Shown here one piece after another: positions 36,706-44,542 of a stretch of 60,960 bases of DNA. Every line of letters begins with the position of its first letter. Positions within the stretch are counted from its first letter, which is position 1. The stretch covers positions 1 to 60,960 of the forward strand of contig NZ_JALNUP010000023.1 in NCBI RefSeq assembly GCF_026540855.1, read 5' to 3'. Source of the stretch: Sphingomonas sp. GC_Shp_5. GTDB lineage: Bacteria > Pseudomonadota > Alphaproteobacteria > Sphingomonadales > Sphingomonadaceae. Made by a program: the position numbers and the translations under genes. A model generated the notes under the pieces. It searched no databases. It saw only the letters and a list, made by a program, of their open reading frames with translations, and was not told the DNA's origin.

Positions 36706-36912
36706 CGTTGTCTCCGAGAAATGCGGCAGCTCGCCGCAGGGGTAATCTTGGTCAGGGCGCAGACAGGCTCGGCAGCTATGCCCGCGTCATGTTCACCGCA
36801 CTCGTTGTCTCAGCCGTCGTCATCGCCCTGCTCGGAGCGGTATGGATCCAGCTTCAGAGAACGAGAGGGGCGGAACGTCGAAGGCGGATCGAGGCGGTGA
36901 AGCCGCTGGAGC

Positions 36913-37203
36913 TTACCGAGGTGCTTGAGCAACTCGACGCCGAGCCTCGGCACGACGTGAGGATCCCCGCAAAGCTCCACGTTGTGCGCGGCACAGCTCC
37001 TGACTTTCCAGCACCACCTCCGCGGCGGCGGCCAGACGGTCGAGTTCGCGGGCGGGCAACGGGGGCGGGAACGCGGCGCGGAGCGCGGGATCTATGACGA
37101 CGGTCTTTGCCCAACGGCGGTGAGCTACAAGGCGCGCCGCCGGCGAGGCTGCCATCGCCAACACGGCAATGATGAGCAGCACCAGCCCGCCGTCCGCGTT
37201 CAT
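36913..37203 (-). CDS. Small phage membrane protein
   Basis: This 96-aa protein has an N-terminal helix (GLVLLIIAVLAMAAS, residues 6-20) and a basic, Arg-rich remainder (SSRRAEARRRVAQAPR). Its start overlaps the previous gene's stop in an ATGA, which favours it over a plus-strand ORF on the opposite strand (36789-37097). The function is unknown; it is part of the lysis-side gene string. Confidence 0.55.
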   Translation of the reverse strand: MNADGGLVLLIIAVLAMAASPAARLVAHRRWAKTVVIDPALRAAFPPPLPARELDRLAAAAEVVLESQELCRAQRGALRGSSRRAEARRRVAQAPR

Positions 37204-37466
37204 GGCGCCTTGTCCTTCTCAGGCGCCATCATTTCCAGCTTCACCTCGATCCGCGCCAAGCGAAGATCAAGCTGCTGCAGCATTTCGGTACGGGTTTTGG
37301 CGTCGGTTCGGGCGTCGCTCTCCAGCTGCTCGATCCGACGCGTGTTGTCCTTGACCTGCCCGCTGTAGCCACCCCCCGTCCAGATCAGGCCGGCCACGAC
37401 CAGGGCGAGCGAGATTGCCGGCAGAAAGTCGATCCAGCGAGGGCGCGGGGCGGCTGGCGTGGTCAA
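37200..37466 (-). CDS. Small phage membrane protein with coiled coil
   Basis: This 88-aa protein has one membrane helix (FLPAISLALVVAGLIWTGG, residues 14-32) followed by a heptad-rich coiled coil (DNTRRIEQLESDARTDAK … LDLRLARIEVKLEMM). This layout is common just upstream of phage lysis genes. It is coupled to the next gene through an ATGA overlap. Confidence 0.65.
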   Translation of the reverse strand: MTTPAAPRPRWIDFLPAISLALVVAGLIWTGGGYSGQVKDNTRRIEQLESDARTDAKTRTEMLQQLDLRLARIEVKLEMMAPEKDKAP

Positions 37467-37527
37467 GCGCCACCCTCTCCCGCGACCGTCCGGACCGCGA
37501 AGCTGCTATCTTTCATGATTGTCTCCG

Positions 37528-37977
37528 ATGGACTTGCTGCTGCATCGCGGCGAAAAGCCGGGAATGTTCAAACTCGTGCTTGCCTGGGAGGCGTTCAAAG
37601 ATTGGCTCAGCACCACGGTACACCTGACCCATTGGGGTCTGCATGTGGTCGTCGGGCTGGTGCTGCTGGTGGTGTTCGGCCGGCTGATGCGAAGGCCGCT
37701 ACGGTCGTTCCTACCTCTCGCGCCTATCGCGGCACTGGAGGCGCTGAACGAGATCTCGGACTTTACCCGATACTATGTGTCGGACTGGCCATGGACGCCG
37801 ACGGCAACCGCGATCGAGGTAGCCCTGACGCTGGTTCCGCCTACGATCGTCATCGTGCTGGCAAAGTGCTGGCCGCTGTTCGAAGAGGCGGCTGCGTCGC
37901 TCTGGTTCCGGCTGCGCTTTCCGCCGAGGCGCGAGCACATTTACGTACGCACACGTCGGCAGAAGCGGCTAAAGTAG
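37528..37977 (+). CDS. Phage membrane protein, VanZ-like topology
   Basis: This 149-aa protein has three hydrophobic segments (GLHVVVGLVLLVVFG, FLPLAPIAALEAL and ATAIEVALTLVPPTIVIVL) and a basic C-terminus (RREHIYVRTRRQKRLK). It resembles small prophage membrane proteins of unknown role. The ATG at 37528 is annotated; ATG 37564 is also possible. It runs opposite to the lysis genes. Confidence 0.6.
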   Translation: MDLLLHRGEKPGMFKLVLAWEAFKDWLSTTVHLTHWGLHVVVGLVLLVVFGRLMRRPLRSFLPLAPIAALEALNEISDFTRYYVSDWPWTPTATAIEVALTLVPPTIVIVLAKCWPLFEEAAASLWFRLRFPPRREHIYVRTRRQKRLK

Positions 37978-38018
37978 ACGTGCTGCCGCTATGGACAGCT
38001 CCACTGTCGACGTGGCGG

Positions 38019-38279
38019 TCAGGCGATCCGCTCGACCTCGAAGGTCGCGCCCGGCTGGATCTCGCCGGCGTTCCAGCCCTTCACCTGCAAGGAGTAGGTG
38101 CCGGTCGCGATGATGACCGCCTCCAGGCGGAACGGGTACTTGTTCACGAGCTCACCCGGCTCGATCCTCACGGTCGAGAACTGGTCCTGCTCGGCGAAGC
38201 TCTGGAGCGCGACGATCCGCTCGGCCCCGCCGGTCGAGCCAGCGTTTAGCGCGGTCATGATCCGGCCCTGGCCGGCCAC
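38019..38279 (-). CDS. Hypothetical phage structural-type protein
   Basis: This 86-aa, beta-rich protein (FSTVRIEPGELVNKYPF, IIATGTYSLQVKGW, GATFEVERIA) resembles small decoration or head-tail proteins but has no recognised family. It is 18 bp downstream of the next gene on the same strand. The start could also be Met8 (38258). Confidence 0.55.
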   Translation of the reverse strand: MAGQGRIMTALNAGSTGGAERIVALQSFAEQDQFSTVRIEPGELVNKYPFRLEAVIIATGTYSLQVKGWNAGEIQPGATFEVERIA

Positions 38280-38297
38280 CGTCAGCCCGCCATCACC

Positions 38298-38642
38298 TTA
38301 GGCGGCGAAGCCGACGCCCGGGCTCTCGCCCCCGCCGTTCGAGACCGCGCGGATTTGGCCGGTGACGACGACCCGGTAGCTGGCGCCCGGCGTCGTGGTG
38401 AAGAGCATCGCCGCGGGGGTGCCGTCGCCGATGATCGAGCCGAAGGCATTGTTGTGAGGGGCGGTGAGCATCGTCCGGACCTTGCCGCCGATGCCGCCCG
38501 GCGCCGCGCCGCGGATCGGGCCACGGCCGTAGGCATCCCGCCCGAAAGTGACGCCGGTCGTATAGACACGGCTCGGAAAGGCGGTGACCTCGCTCCCGGC
38601 GTCACAGTCGTACCACAGGTGCCCGCTCGACATGTCGATCAT
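38298..38642 (-). CDS. Phage structural protein remnant
   Basis: This 114-aa protein is Gly-rich and beta-rich (SGHLWYDCDAGSEVTAF … PGASYRVVVTGQIRAVSNGG). The frame stays open about 25 codons upstream of the ATG (…TGAGASVTPLLGDATS…) without a good start. This suggests that the natural N-terminus was lost, probably in a deletion that also fused the preceding gene's tail. It is probably a minor head or tail protein. Confidence 0.5.
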   Translation of the reverse strand: MIDMSSGHLWYDCDAGSEVTAFPSRVYTTGVTFGRDAYGRGPIRGAAPGGIGGKVRTMLTAPHNNAFGSIIGDGTPAAMLFTTTPGASYRVVVTGQIRAVSNGGGESPGVGFAA

Positions 38643-38946
38643 GCTGGTCGCATCGCCCAGGAGCGGCGTTACGGAGGCGCCTGCACCGGTAGCGGTGACC
38701 GGCCTCGACGCACAGGTGAGAGGTCACCGGCGCCTCGCCGACCAGCCGCTCCAGATCGCGCACGACGTCGATGGGCGCGAAGCATTCGGCATCCGCCGGC
38801 GCCAGCGAATAGTAGCGGGCGAGCGTGCTCTTGCCGACGCGGCAGAAGCCCTCGGCCGCCTCCAGCCCACCCGCCATGGCGACCAGCTCACCGAAGCGGA
38901 TCTTCAGCTTGCGGCCGTGCAGCGCGGTTGACGGGGCGGCGCTCAC
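38602..38946 (-). CDS. Phage helix-turn-helix protein with aberrant tail
   Basis: The N-terminal 75 residues look like a small DNA-binding phage protein: LKIRFGELVAMAGGLEAAEGF, then RVGKSTLARYYS and FAPIDVVRDLERLVG. After about residue 80 (VTSHLCVEAG) the sequence becomes basic and Cys/Arg-rich (RYRCRRLRNAAPGRC), read out of frame over the next gene. This looks like read-through across a deletion junction. It lies about 90 bp downstream of the Cro-like gene. Confidence 0.55.
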   Translation of the reverse strand: MSAAPSTALHGRKLKIRFGELVAMAGGLEAAEGFCRVGKSTLARYYSLAPADAECFAPIDVVRDLERLVGEAPVTSHLCVEAGHRYRCRRLRNAAPGRCDQHDRHVERAPVVRL

Positions 38947-39037
38947 GAGCGCTTCTCACGATAGGTGCGGATCGCCCAGCGGTAGACGAAGGGCGCAAGC
39001 GGGAGCCCGAGCCACAACCCAAGCATAGCGGCCGAGT

Positions 39038-39316
39038 TCACGCCGCCACCTGCTGGGAATCATCACCGATGTTTCCCGATGACGTCTGGTCCGCCTCCCC
39101 AATAGGAGGCAACTCGACGCCGTACTCCGCGGCAATGGCTTCAACGTTCACCGAGGGACATTCGTCTTGAGCTATCCGGCGCAGATGATCCAACCGCGAA
39201 GGGGACAGGCCAGTTCGCCGCCAGTGATGTACAGTCGAAACACCCGTACGGGCGCGCTGAGCGGTCGCGGTCGTGCCGCCGAGGGCGTCGATCAATGCGT
39301 TGGCGAAATCGTCCAT
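39038..39316 (-). CDS. Cro-like transcriptional regulator
   Basis: This 92-aa DNA-binding protein opens MDDFANALIDALGGTTATA, then QRARTGVSTVHHWRRTGLS, a YdaS/Cro-type helix-turn-helix. It is divergent from the CI-like repressor across a 96-bp region with three matching operators, the classic lambda-type switch. The ATG at 39316 is preferred over 39382, which would run through two operators. Confidence 0.8.
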   Translation of the reverse strand: MDDFANALIDALGGTTATAQRARTGVSTVHHWRRTGLSPSRLDHLRRIAQDECPSVNVEAIAAEYGVELPPIGEADQTSSGNIGDDSQQVAA

Positions 39317-39327
39317 AAACAGCAATC

Positions 39328-39340
39328 TGCCAAAATGGCA
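39328..39340. promoter_or_regulatory. Operator O1
   Basis: TGCCAAAATGGCA, a 13-bp palindrome in the repressor/Cro intergenic region; nearest the cro start. One of five related sites in the element. Confidence 0.8.
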
Positions 39341-39361
39341 TCTCAGGCGCAAGGTAATTAT

Positions 39362-39374
39362 TGCCGTAATGGCA
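39362..39374. promoter_or_regulatory. Operator O2
   Basis: TGCCGTAATGGCA, the middle site of three between cro and cI. Confidence 0.8.
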
Positions 39375-39376
39375 TT

Positions 39377-39389
39377 TGCCATATTGGCA
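39377..39389. promoter_or_regulatory. Operator O3
   Basis: TGCCATATTGGCA, two bases after O2 and 23 bp before the cI start. The tight pairing with O2 could support cooperative binding. Confidence 0.8.
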
Positions 39390-39412
39390 GACCTGCGGTC
39401 CTAGATTGCTGC

Positions 39413-39988
39413 ATGGACAGCGAAGACATCCGCGCTCGCATGAAGGAGCGCGATTACAATCAAGCCGATCTAGCGAGCTTGCTGGGCATCGACCCAACAG
39501 CAGTATCGAAGCGGTTGACGGGTAAGCGTCCGTTCAAACACGCAGAGATGGTCAAGATCGAGCAGTGGCTAGGCTACGAGGCCGCCACACCTGAACTAAA
39601 CGCCACCGAAGTACGAATCATTCCGATCATCGGCCAGGTGCCCGCTGGGACGATGAAGGAAGCCATTCAGCAGCCGCTGGGGCATCTACCCGTCCCGGCG
39701 AGCACACCGAAAGACGCCATCGCTCTACGGGTTGATGGTGACTCGATGGACTTAGAGATTGCTGATGGCGGTACAGTCATTGTCGACCCGAACGATAAGG
39801 CTCTATTTCCCGGCCGTCTTTACGTGGTCTTGAACGGAGAGCATGAGTCCACTTTCAAGCAGTTCGAGCTAGACCCCGCGCGCCTTGTGCCCCGTTCGAC
39901 TAATCCTGCCCACACAACGATCATGATTGGAGACGGTCAGCCGTTTAGCGTGTTCGGCCGCGTAACGGCGCTGCACCGATCCCGCTAG
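39413..39988 (+). CDS. CI-like repressor with XRE and S24 peptidase domains
   Basis: This 191-aa lysogeny repressor has an N-terminal helix-turn-helix (ARMKERDYNQADLASLLG … AVSKRLTGKRPF, residues 8-45) and a LexA-like autocleavage domain with the nucleophile in VDGDSMDLEI and the Lys in STFKQFEL. A cleavage-site-like pair is not obvious, but the domain is complete. Expected behaviour is repression of early genes through the TGCC-N5-GGCA sites and self-cleavage after DNA damage. Confidence 0.9.
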   Translation: MDSEDIRARMKERDYNQADLASLLGIDPTAVSKRLTGKRPFKHAEMVKIEQWLGYEAATPELNATEVRIIPIIGQVPAGTMKEAIQQPLGHLPVPASTPKDAIALRVDGDSMDLEIADGGTVIVDPNDKALFPGRLYVVLNGEHESTFKQFELDPARLVPRSTNPAHTTIMIGDGQPFSVFGRVTALHRSR

Positions 39989-40192
39989 CTGTTCGGCTTC
40001 GGCGAGGTCCATCCACTCGGCTTTTCGCTCGATACCGCCAGGCACCGTCACGAAGAAAATGCCGTCAGGGTCATAGGACCCGAGGCCTTCTGCCATCAGA
40101 TCGCGCCTCGCTCCGCTTAAGCCGAAACGCCACGGTCCTATAGCCTTTCCGAAGCTGACGGCCCTGCACCAGTGCACCACCTTGCGACTCAC
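39869..40192 (-). CDS. Hypothetical phage protein convergent with cI
   Basis: This 107-aa protein reads as a plausible small phage protein (SFGKAIGPWRFGLSG, YDPDGIFFVTVPGGIERK, MDLAEAEQLAGS). Its last 40 codons overlap the cI 3' end on the opposite strand, which lowers confidence. No domain is recognised. The start could be internal at MAEGLGSYDP. Confidence 0.45.
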   Translation of the reverse strand: MSRKVVHWCRAVSFGKAIGPWRFGLSGARRDLMAEGLGSYDPDGIFFVTVPGGIERKAEWMDLAEAEQLAGSVQRRYAAEHAKRLTVSNHDRCVGRISRTGHKARGV

Positions 40193-40259
40193 GACTCTCC
40201 CCTCAACGACTTATCAATGGAACATACGAAGAACATCAACAAGTCGGCTTCAGGGTAAA

Positions 40260-40272
40260 TGCCAATGCGGCA
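40260..40272. promoter_or_regulatory. Operator O4
   Basis: TGCCAATGCGGCA, a variant of the same palindrome, 89 bp upstream of the first early gene (40349). Confidence 0.65.
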
Positions 40273-40292
40273 TATTTGGGATTGACTGAACA

Positions 40293-40305
40293 TGCCATAA
40301 TGGCA
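40293..40305. promoter_or_regulatory. Operator O5
   Basis: TGCCATAATGGCA, 33 bp downstream of O4. Together they probably control the rightward early operon through the CI or Cro protein. Confidence 0.75.
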
Positions 40306-40348
40306 GATATGAACCCCATCAGGGCACCCCGCCCGATGGGAGCACGCC

Positions 40349-40717
40349 GTGCACAACTCCTTCTACCCTGCGGACGCCGTCGCCTTTGGCCGCCTCCGCC
40401 GTGACGAGCCGGGCAACGAGCTCGACCTCTCCGCCTATCCCAAGCCGCGCTCGCTAGGTCCGACGCCGCGCGAGTTCTTCGCGCCGTACACGCCGCTGGC
40501 GGGCAAGCCGGTGCACAAGGGCCTGTCTCGCGCCGTCCGCCGTTGGCGCCGTGCCGAGGCTCCCGAGGCGCCGCGTCCGATCGAGCGCATCCTATCCATG
40601 GTGACGGACCTCCCGGACCGCCTTGCCAACTGGCTCACCGCAGGCGCGATCGGCGTAGGCGTCATTTGGATAGGTGTGCCGGTTGCGCTGGCTGCTTTCG
40701 CAGGAGCGCTCCATTGA
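40349..40717 (+). CDS. First gene of the rightward early operon, hypothetical
   Basis: This 122-aa protein has a GTG start with GGGAG seven bases upstream. It has a soluble N-terminus rich in Pro and Arg (YPKPRSLGPTPREFFAPY) and a C-terminal membrane segment (WLTAGAIGVGVIWIGVPVALAAF). There is no known family. Downstream genes overlap in a train, so it is probably the promoter-proximal gene of an operon repressed at O4/O5. Confidence 0.6.
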   Translation: MHNSFYPADAVAFGRLRRDEPGNELDLSAYPKPRSLGPTPREFFAPYTPLAGKPVHKGLSRAVRRWRRAEAPEAPRPIERILSMVTDLPDRLANWLTAGAIGVGVIWIGVPVALAAFAGALH

Positions 40718-40896
40718 TCCGGCCGCTGCCCGAGCGCCCCAGCCGCCGCACGTTGCGTCGCCAGTGGCGCCGCCGCTTCGTGCCGCTCGCCGTGCTGCAT
40801 GTCGAGGACGTCGGCACTGCCATCATCACCTGGCAGACGCTAGAGACACGCTGGAGCGAGACCCACGGCCGCCGCCTGTGGAGGGTCGCGCAGTGA
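40714..40896 (+). CDS. Small basic hypothetical protein, early operon
   Basis: This 60-aa protein starts at TTG 40714, overlapping the preceding stop (TTGA), with GGAG seven bases before. It is highly basic (RPSRRTLRRQWRRRFVPL), then LHVEDVGTAIITWQTLE. No domain is recognised. Confidence 0.5.
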   Translation: MIRPLPERPSRRTLRRQWRRRFVPLAVLHVEDVGTAIITWQTLETRWSETHGRRLWRVAQ

Positions 40897-41135
40897 GCAA
40901 ATCCAAGCGTACCCGAAAGCACGAACGCAGCGCGTTTTCGCGCCTCTGTCGCTGCCACATCGGCACCTGCGGCGAGAACGACATGGTCATGGTCGAGCGC
41001 GCCATCCAGCTCGCGCTGATCCTCCGCCCGGTCTCTGTCGAGATGCTCGACGCGATCGATCACCTGGTGATCCGCGCCGGCGTGGAGTTCGCCCGCGATG
41101 CGGTCCCATTCGTTGATGACAAGGTGCCATTCTGA
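40893..41135 (+). CDS. Hypothetical phage protein, early operon
   Basis: This 80-aa protein has a GTG start in a GTGA overlap with the previous stop. It contains a Cys-rich patch (SRLCRCHIGTCGEND) and a helical remainder (MLDAIDHLVIRAGVEFARD). A zinc-binding role is possible but not established. Its stop overlaps the start of the HD-domain gene. Confidence 0.55.
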   Translation: MSKSKRTRKHERSAFSRLCRCHIGTCGENDMVMVERAIQLALILRPVSVEMLDAIDHLVIRAGVEFARDAVPFVDDKVPF

Positions 41136-41731
41136 TGACCGACTTGCGCATCAAGACGGCCAAGGGGCCGACGATCTACCTCCAGAGCGGCGTGTACTTC
41201 GACCTGCTCGATCCGTTCGCTAGCGACTTCACGATTCAGGACATCGCCCATGGGCTGTCGCTGACGTGCCGGTTCGCAGGCCAGTGCCGCGAGTTCTACT
41301 CGGTCGCCGAGCACAGCTGGCATGCCAGCCACCTGGTGGCCGACGAGTTCAAGCTCGCCGCGCTGATGCACGACGCCGCCGAGGCCTTCCTCGGCGACGT
41401 CACCCGGCCGCTCAAGTCGCTGCTTCCGGAATACAAGCGGATCGAGAAGAACGTCGAGGCGGCGGTCGCCAGTCGGTTCGACATCGGCGGCATGGACGGC
41501 GACGCGGTGAAGCGCGTCGATCTCGCCCTACTCGCGGCGGAGCAGGAGGCCATGATGCCGCCTCACGCCGACGCGTGGGCGGTGCTCTCCGGCACGATCC
41601 CGGCACCCGTGAACTTCCGCTACTGGACGCCGGCGGTCGCCCGCGAGGCGTTCCTCGGCCGTTTCGTCACCCTTACGCGGGGCTATGAGTTCAACGAGCA
41701 GATCGTCTATGATCGCGGCGGGCCTCGCTGA
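41135..41731 (+). CDS. Phage HD-domain nucleotidase (YfbR-like)
   Basis: This 198-aa HD phosphohydrolase has metal-binding residues visible as [12 protein letters not shown], then [19 protein letters not shown], followed by the second metal-site helix [15 protein letters not shown]. YfbR-type enzymes hydrolyse deoxynucleoside 5'-monophosphates. Phages carry them to alter nucleotide pools. It has one-base overlaps on both sides. Confidence 0.82.
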   Translation: MTDLRIKTAKGPTIYLQSGVYFDLLDPFASDFTIQDIAHGLSLTCRFAGQCREFYSVAEHSWHASHLVADEFKLAALMHDAAEAFLGDVTRPLKSLLPEYKRIEKNVEAAVASRFDIGGMDGDAVKRVDLALLAAEQEAMMPPHADAWAVLSGTIPAPVNFRYWTPAVAREAFLGRFVTLTRGYEFNEQIVYDRGGPR

Positions 41732-41904
41732 TGCTCCCCGCGACGCGATCGAACATCGTTGCACGTCGCGACGATACGGTGACGCTCGCCGACATGATCG
41801 TAGTTTGGCTTGAGTTTCGGGCCGGAGCATCGGTCAACTTCGTAGCGCATCGGCTGCAGCGACCTGTGCCTCAGATCCGCATGATCCTTTGGGGGGCACG
41901 TTGA
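41731..41904 (+). CDS. Small hypothetical protein, early operon
   Basis: This 57-aa ORF fits the overlap chain on both sides (ATG within the preceding stop, stop TGA overlapping the next ATG). The middle reads like a helix-turn-helix (LADMIVVWLEFRAGASVNFVAHRL then VPQIRMIL), so it may bind DNA. It is too short for a firm family call. Confidence 0.5.
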   Translation: MLPATRSNIVARRDDTVTLADMIVVWLEFRAGASVNFVAHRLQRPVPQIRMILWGAR

Positions 41905-42233
41905 TGACCGCGCGCTGCCAGATCTGTGGCCGCCGCAAAGCCGTTCGTGCGGTTAACATGATCCGCGCGCACTACTACCGTGGAGGCTTTTGCGCGGGTT
42001 CCGGGGCGGCACCTTATGAGATTAGCAGTGACGCGCTCGCGGCTGCGGCTGCGCATTGGAGGGCAGTGTCGGATCGCTACATCAAGATCCAGCTAGATCA
42101 CGCCCGCCGCCGATTGAATGAACCACTCAGCACCGGCTTCTTCTTGGCGTCAGCCGCAGCCGCTCGGGAGGCGTCTCGTCTAACAGGGCGTCTTTATCGC
42201 CGAACATACGGTCGGGAGTTTGCGCCGCGATGA
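41904..42233 (+). CDS. Hypothetical phage protein with N-terminal zinc-finger-like motif
   Basis: This 109-aa protein has an N-terminal Cys/His cluster (CQICGRRKAVR … HYYRGGFC, a CxxC plus HxC pattern) that may bind zinc, followed by two helices (DALAAAAAHWRAVSDRYIKI and FFLASAAAAREASRL). The family is unknown. It is chained by overlaps to its neighbours. Confidence 0.6.
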   Translation: MTARCQICGRRKAVRAVNMIRAHYYRGGFCAGSGAAPYEISSDALAAAAAHWRAVSDRYIKIQLDHARRRLNEPLSTGFFLASAAAAREASRLTGRLYRRTYGREFAPR

Positions 42234-42811
42234 CGCCGGCCGCCTCCATCAATCAACAAGACCGCCGCGATTTCGTCGGGCTCGCTACGATCGCCGAGCA
42301 TCTGCGCGATGCTCGCGCGGCCGGCGATCGCCAGCTCGTGGCGGAGGGCCGCATGGCCGAAGAGGTCGCTGCCGACCGGCTGCGCATTGCCTCGGCACTG
42401 GCGGCGAACTGGCGGCGCGTCGCCGACATCGCGCCACCCCAGGCGGAGACTGCTAGCCCGACCGAGATCCTCGCCATGCTGGAGAAGGTGCTGCCGGCCG
42501 CCGTCGCGCGGCGGGACCGCGCCTATCAGGCGCTCGTCAACCACGCGCCGCAGTACCGGCACTACGAGCTTGCCGAGCTTTGGGCACTGTCGAACCGCAT
42601 CGGTGCATTCAGCGAGGGTGTGCAGCAGGACATCGAAGACTACGTGCGGCCGCGGCTCAACGCCGAGAGCATCGACGCCGGCGTCGCCGCCATGCTCTGG
42701 TGGCAGCAGCGCACCGGGTGCGGTTCAATCCACTGGCTGATCGACACGACGATCGCGCTGCGCGAACAGGCGCGCTCCTCCAGCATCGCCTCGGTCGCCG
42801 AAGCAGCCTGA
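42230..42811 (+). CDS. Hypothetical phage protein, early operon
   Basis: This 193-aa, mostly helical protein (AEHLRDARAAGDRQLVAEG, LAMLEKVLPAAVARRDR, ALREQARSSS) has no recognised domain or catalytic site. It has ATGA overlap with the previous gene and one-base overlap with the next, so it is translated as part of the same train. Confidence 0.6.
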   Translation: MTPAASINQQDRRDFVGLATIAEHLRDARAAGDRQLVAEGRMAEEVAADRLRIASALAANWRRVADIAPPQAETASPTEILAMLEKVLPAAVARRDRAYQALVNHAPQYRHYELAELWALSNRIGAFSEGVQQDIEDYVRPRLNAESIDAGVAAMLWWQQRTGCGSIHWLIDTTIALREQARSSSIASVAEAA

Positions 42812-42963
42812 TGGCCAGCCGCGCCCATCGTTCCGTATATACGCCGGACCCGGACGTCATCGCGTTCGTGGAGGCCCTTGCACGTGCCCACGTGACGCGG
42901 GACATTGCAGCCGCCCGCAAGGAACATGCTCGTGCGAACCCTGATCTACGCCCGCTACTCTAG
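42811..42963 (+). CDS. Small hypothetical protein preceding the integrase
   Basis: This 50-aa ORF (MASRAHRSVYTPDPDVIAF … LRPLL) starts on the preceding stop's A and overlaps the integrase start by 38 bases. It has a helical middle. The overlap chain supports translation, but it is short. Confidence 0.4.
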   Translation: MASRAHRSVYTPDPDVIAFVEALARAHVTRDIAAARKEHARANPDLRPLL

Positions 42964-44509
42964 CCAGCTGCAGAACCCCCGGTCGATCGAGGATCAGATT
43001 GCCGCATGCCGCGCCCGCGCCGAGCGCGAGGGTTGGCAGATCGAGGGCATCTTCCACGACCAGGCAATCAGCGGCGCCGCCGGCATCAATGAAGCGCAGC
43101 GGCCCGGCCTCCATGCGATGCTCGCCCGCGTAGAGCAGGGCGGCATTGGCCAGATCCTCACTGAATCAACCGACCGCATCGCGCGCCACCAGGGCGACGC
43201 CTTCACCGTGCGCGAGCGCCTCCAGTACGCCGGCACCCGCCTGTTCACCCTCATGGATGGTGAGGTCGATGACATCACCGGTACCATCAAGGGCCTGTTC
43301 GACGCGCGCATGCGCAAGGATCTCGCCCAGCGGGTCAAGCGCGGCCACCGCAGCAATATCTCCGAAGGCCGAGCCGCTTCCGGGGTGGCGTTCGGCTATC
43401 GCCGCGTGTCGAAGTTCGACGAAAAGGGCGAGCCGGTCCGAGGCCTGCGCGAGATCGATCCGGAGCAGGCGGCGATCGTACTGCGATGCTATCGGGAATA
43501 TGCCGCCGGGCAGAGCGCGCTGGCGATCGCCTCGCGGCTGAACGCCGAGGGCGTGCCCCCGCCCAAGCGCGGGATCTGGCGCGGCTCGGCACTGATCGGC
43601 GCTCGCAGCTCGGGCTTCGGCATCCTGTGCAATCCGATCTACGTCGGCGTGCTTTCCTATGGCCGCAGTAAGGGCGTCGTTGATCCCAAGACGCGATTGC
43701 GCTCATCACGCCCCGGAGACGGTGACGTCCACCAGGGCGCCGCCCCTCACCTGCGCATCATCGACGACGCGCTATGGACCGAGGTTCAGGAGCAGATCGC
43801 GCGCCGCAGCTCGCCGCGCCCGGAGACCCAGCGCCGTCCCAAGCACATCCTTTCCGGTCTCGGCGTCTGCGCGGTGTGCGGCGGCAACTGGATCATGGCC
43901 CGCACGGGCTGGTGGGGTTGCGGCCGGGTCACCGGGGGCAACGCCTGTACCAATCGCCGGCTGATCAAGCCGGCCGAGTACGAGCGCCGCGTGCTGGACG
44001 AGCTGAAGGACCAGATGCTCGCCCCCGAGATCGTGTCCGCCTACCTGCGCGAATATCATCGCGAGCACGCCCGGCAGACGAACGAGCTGAGCCGCGATCG
44101 CGATCGCATCCAGCGCAAGCTGGACGCAGCCAGCCGCAAGGTGGAGCGCCTGGTCGCGGCGATCGCGTCGGGCGGTGCGGAGTTCGCCGAGATCCGCGAG
44201 GTGATGAGCGCCGCGCGCGATGAGCGCGATCGGCTTGCCCGGGAGATCGCCGGCATGGATGCGTTGCCGGTGCTGACGCTCCATCCGGGATTAGCGGATC
44301 AGTACCGCCGATCGATCGAGGAGCTGGACCAGGCGCTCGCCGGCGAAGAGACACGGCTCGAGGCGGTGCCGAAGCTCCGGAAGCTGATTGCCCGCATCGT
44401 CGTCACGCCGAGCGCCGCATCGAGAGGCGTGGATCTGAAGGTCGTGCGCCATATAGACGAGGTGCTCAACCTCGCCTCGGTTCCGAGGTTAACAGCGGTG
44501 AGGCGTTAG
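42926..44509 (+). CDS. Large serine recombinase (phage integrase)
   Basis: This 527-aa site-specific recombinase has the catalytic N-terminal domain LIYARYSSQLQNPRSIEDQ, with the nucleophile Ser12 and the Arg residues, and STDRIARHQGD further on. The recombinase domain (AFGYRRVSKFDEKG, RCYREYAAGQSALAIASRLN) follows. Then a zinc-ribbon (GVCAVCGGNW … CGRVTGGNACTNRRL) and a coiled-coil region (ARQTNELSRDRDRIQRKLD) appear, the usual large-serine-integrase layout. The ATG at 42926 has AAGGA upstream. It most likely joins attP to the site in the nfrB-like gene. No directionality factor is recognised. Confidence 0.93.
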   Translation: MLVRTLIYARYSSQLQNPRSIEDQIAACRARAEREGWQIEGIFHDQAISGAAGINEAQRPGLHAMLARVEQGGIGQILTESTDRIARHQGDAFTVRERLQYAGTRLFTLMDGEVDDITGTIKGLFDARMRKDLAQRVKRGHRSNISEGRAASGVAFGYRRVSKFDEKGEPVRGLREIDPEQAAIVLRCYREYAAGQSALAIASRLNAEGVPPPKRGIWRGSALIGARSSGFGILCNPIYVGVLSYGRSKGVVDPKTRLRSSRPGDGDVHQGAAPHLRIIDDALWTEVQEQIARRSSPRPETQRRPKHILSGLGVCAVCGGNWIMARTGWWGCGRVTGGNACTNRRLIKPAEYERRVLDELKDQMLAPEIVSAYLREYHREHARQTNELSRDRDRIQRKLDAASRKVERLVAAIASGGAEFAEIREVMSAARDERDRLAREIAGMDALPVLTLHPGLADQYRRSIEELDQALAGEETRLEAVPKLRKLIARIVVTPSAASRGVDLKVVRHIDEVLNLASVPRLTAVRR

Positions 44510-44542
44510 CTGGACCCGAATTGGCCTAATGCCTCAAATCAC

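Noticed and set aside
36789..37097. Plus-strand ORF with an N-terminal hydrophobic helix, opposite to the lysis genes
   Set aside because: It lies antisense to a minus-strand gene that is coupled to its neighbour by an ATGA overlap, has no clear ribosome site, and its C-terminal part is Arg/Pro-rich like non-coding frame.
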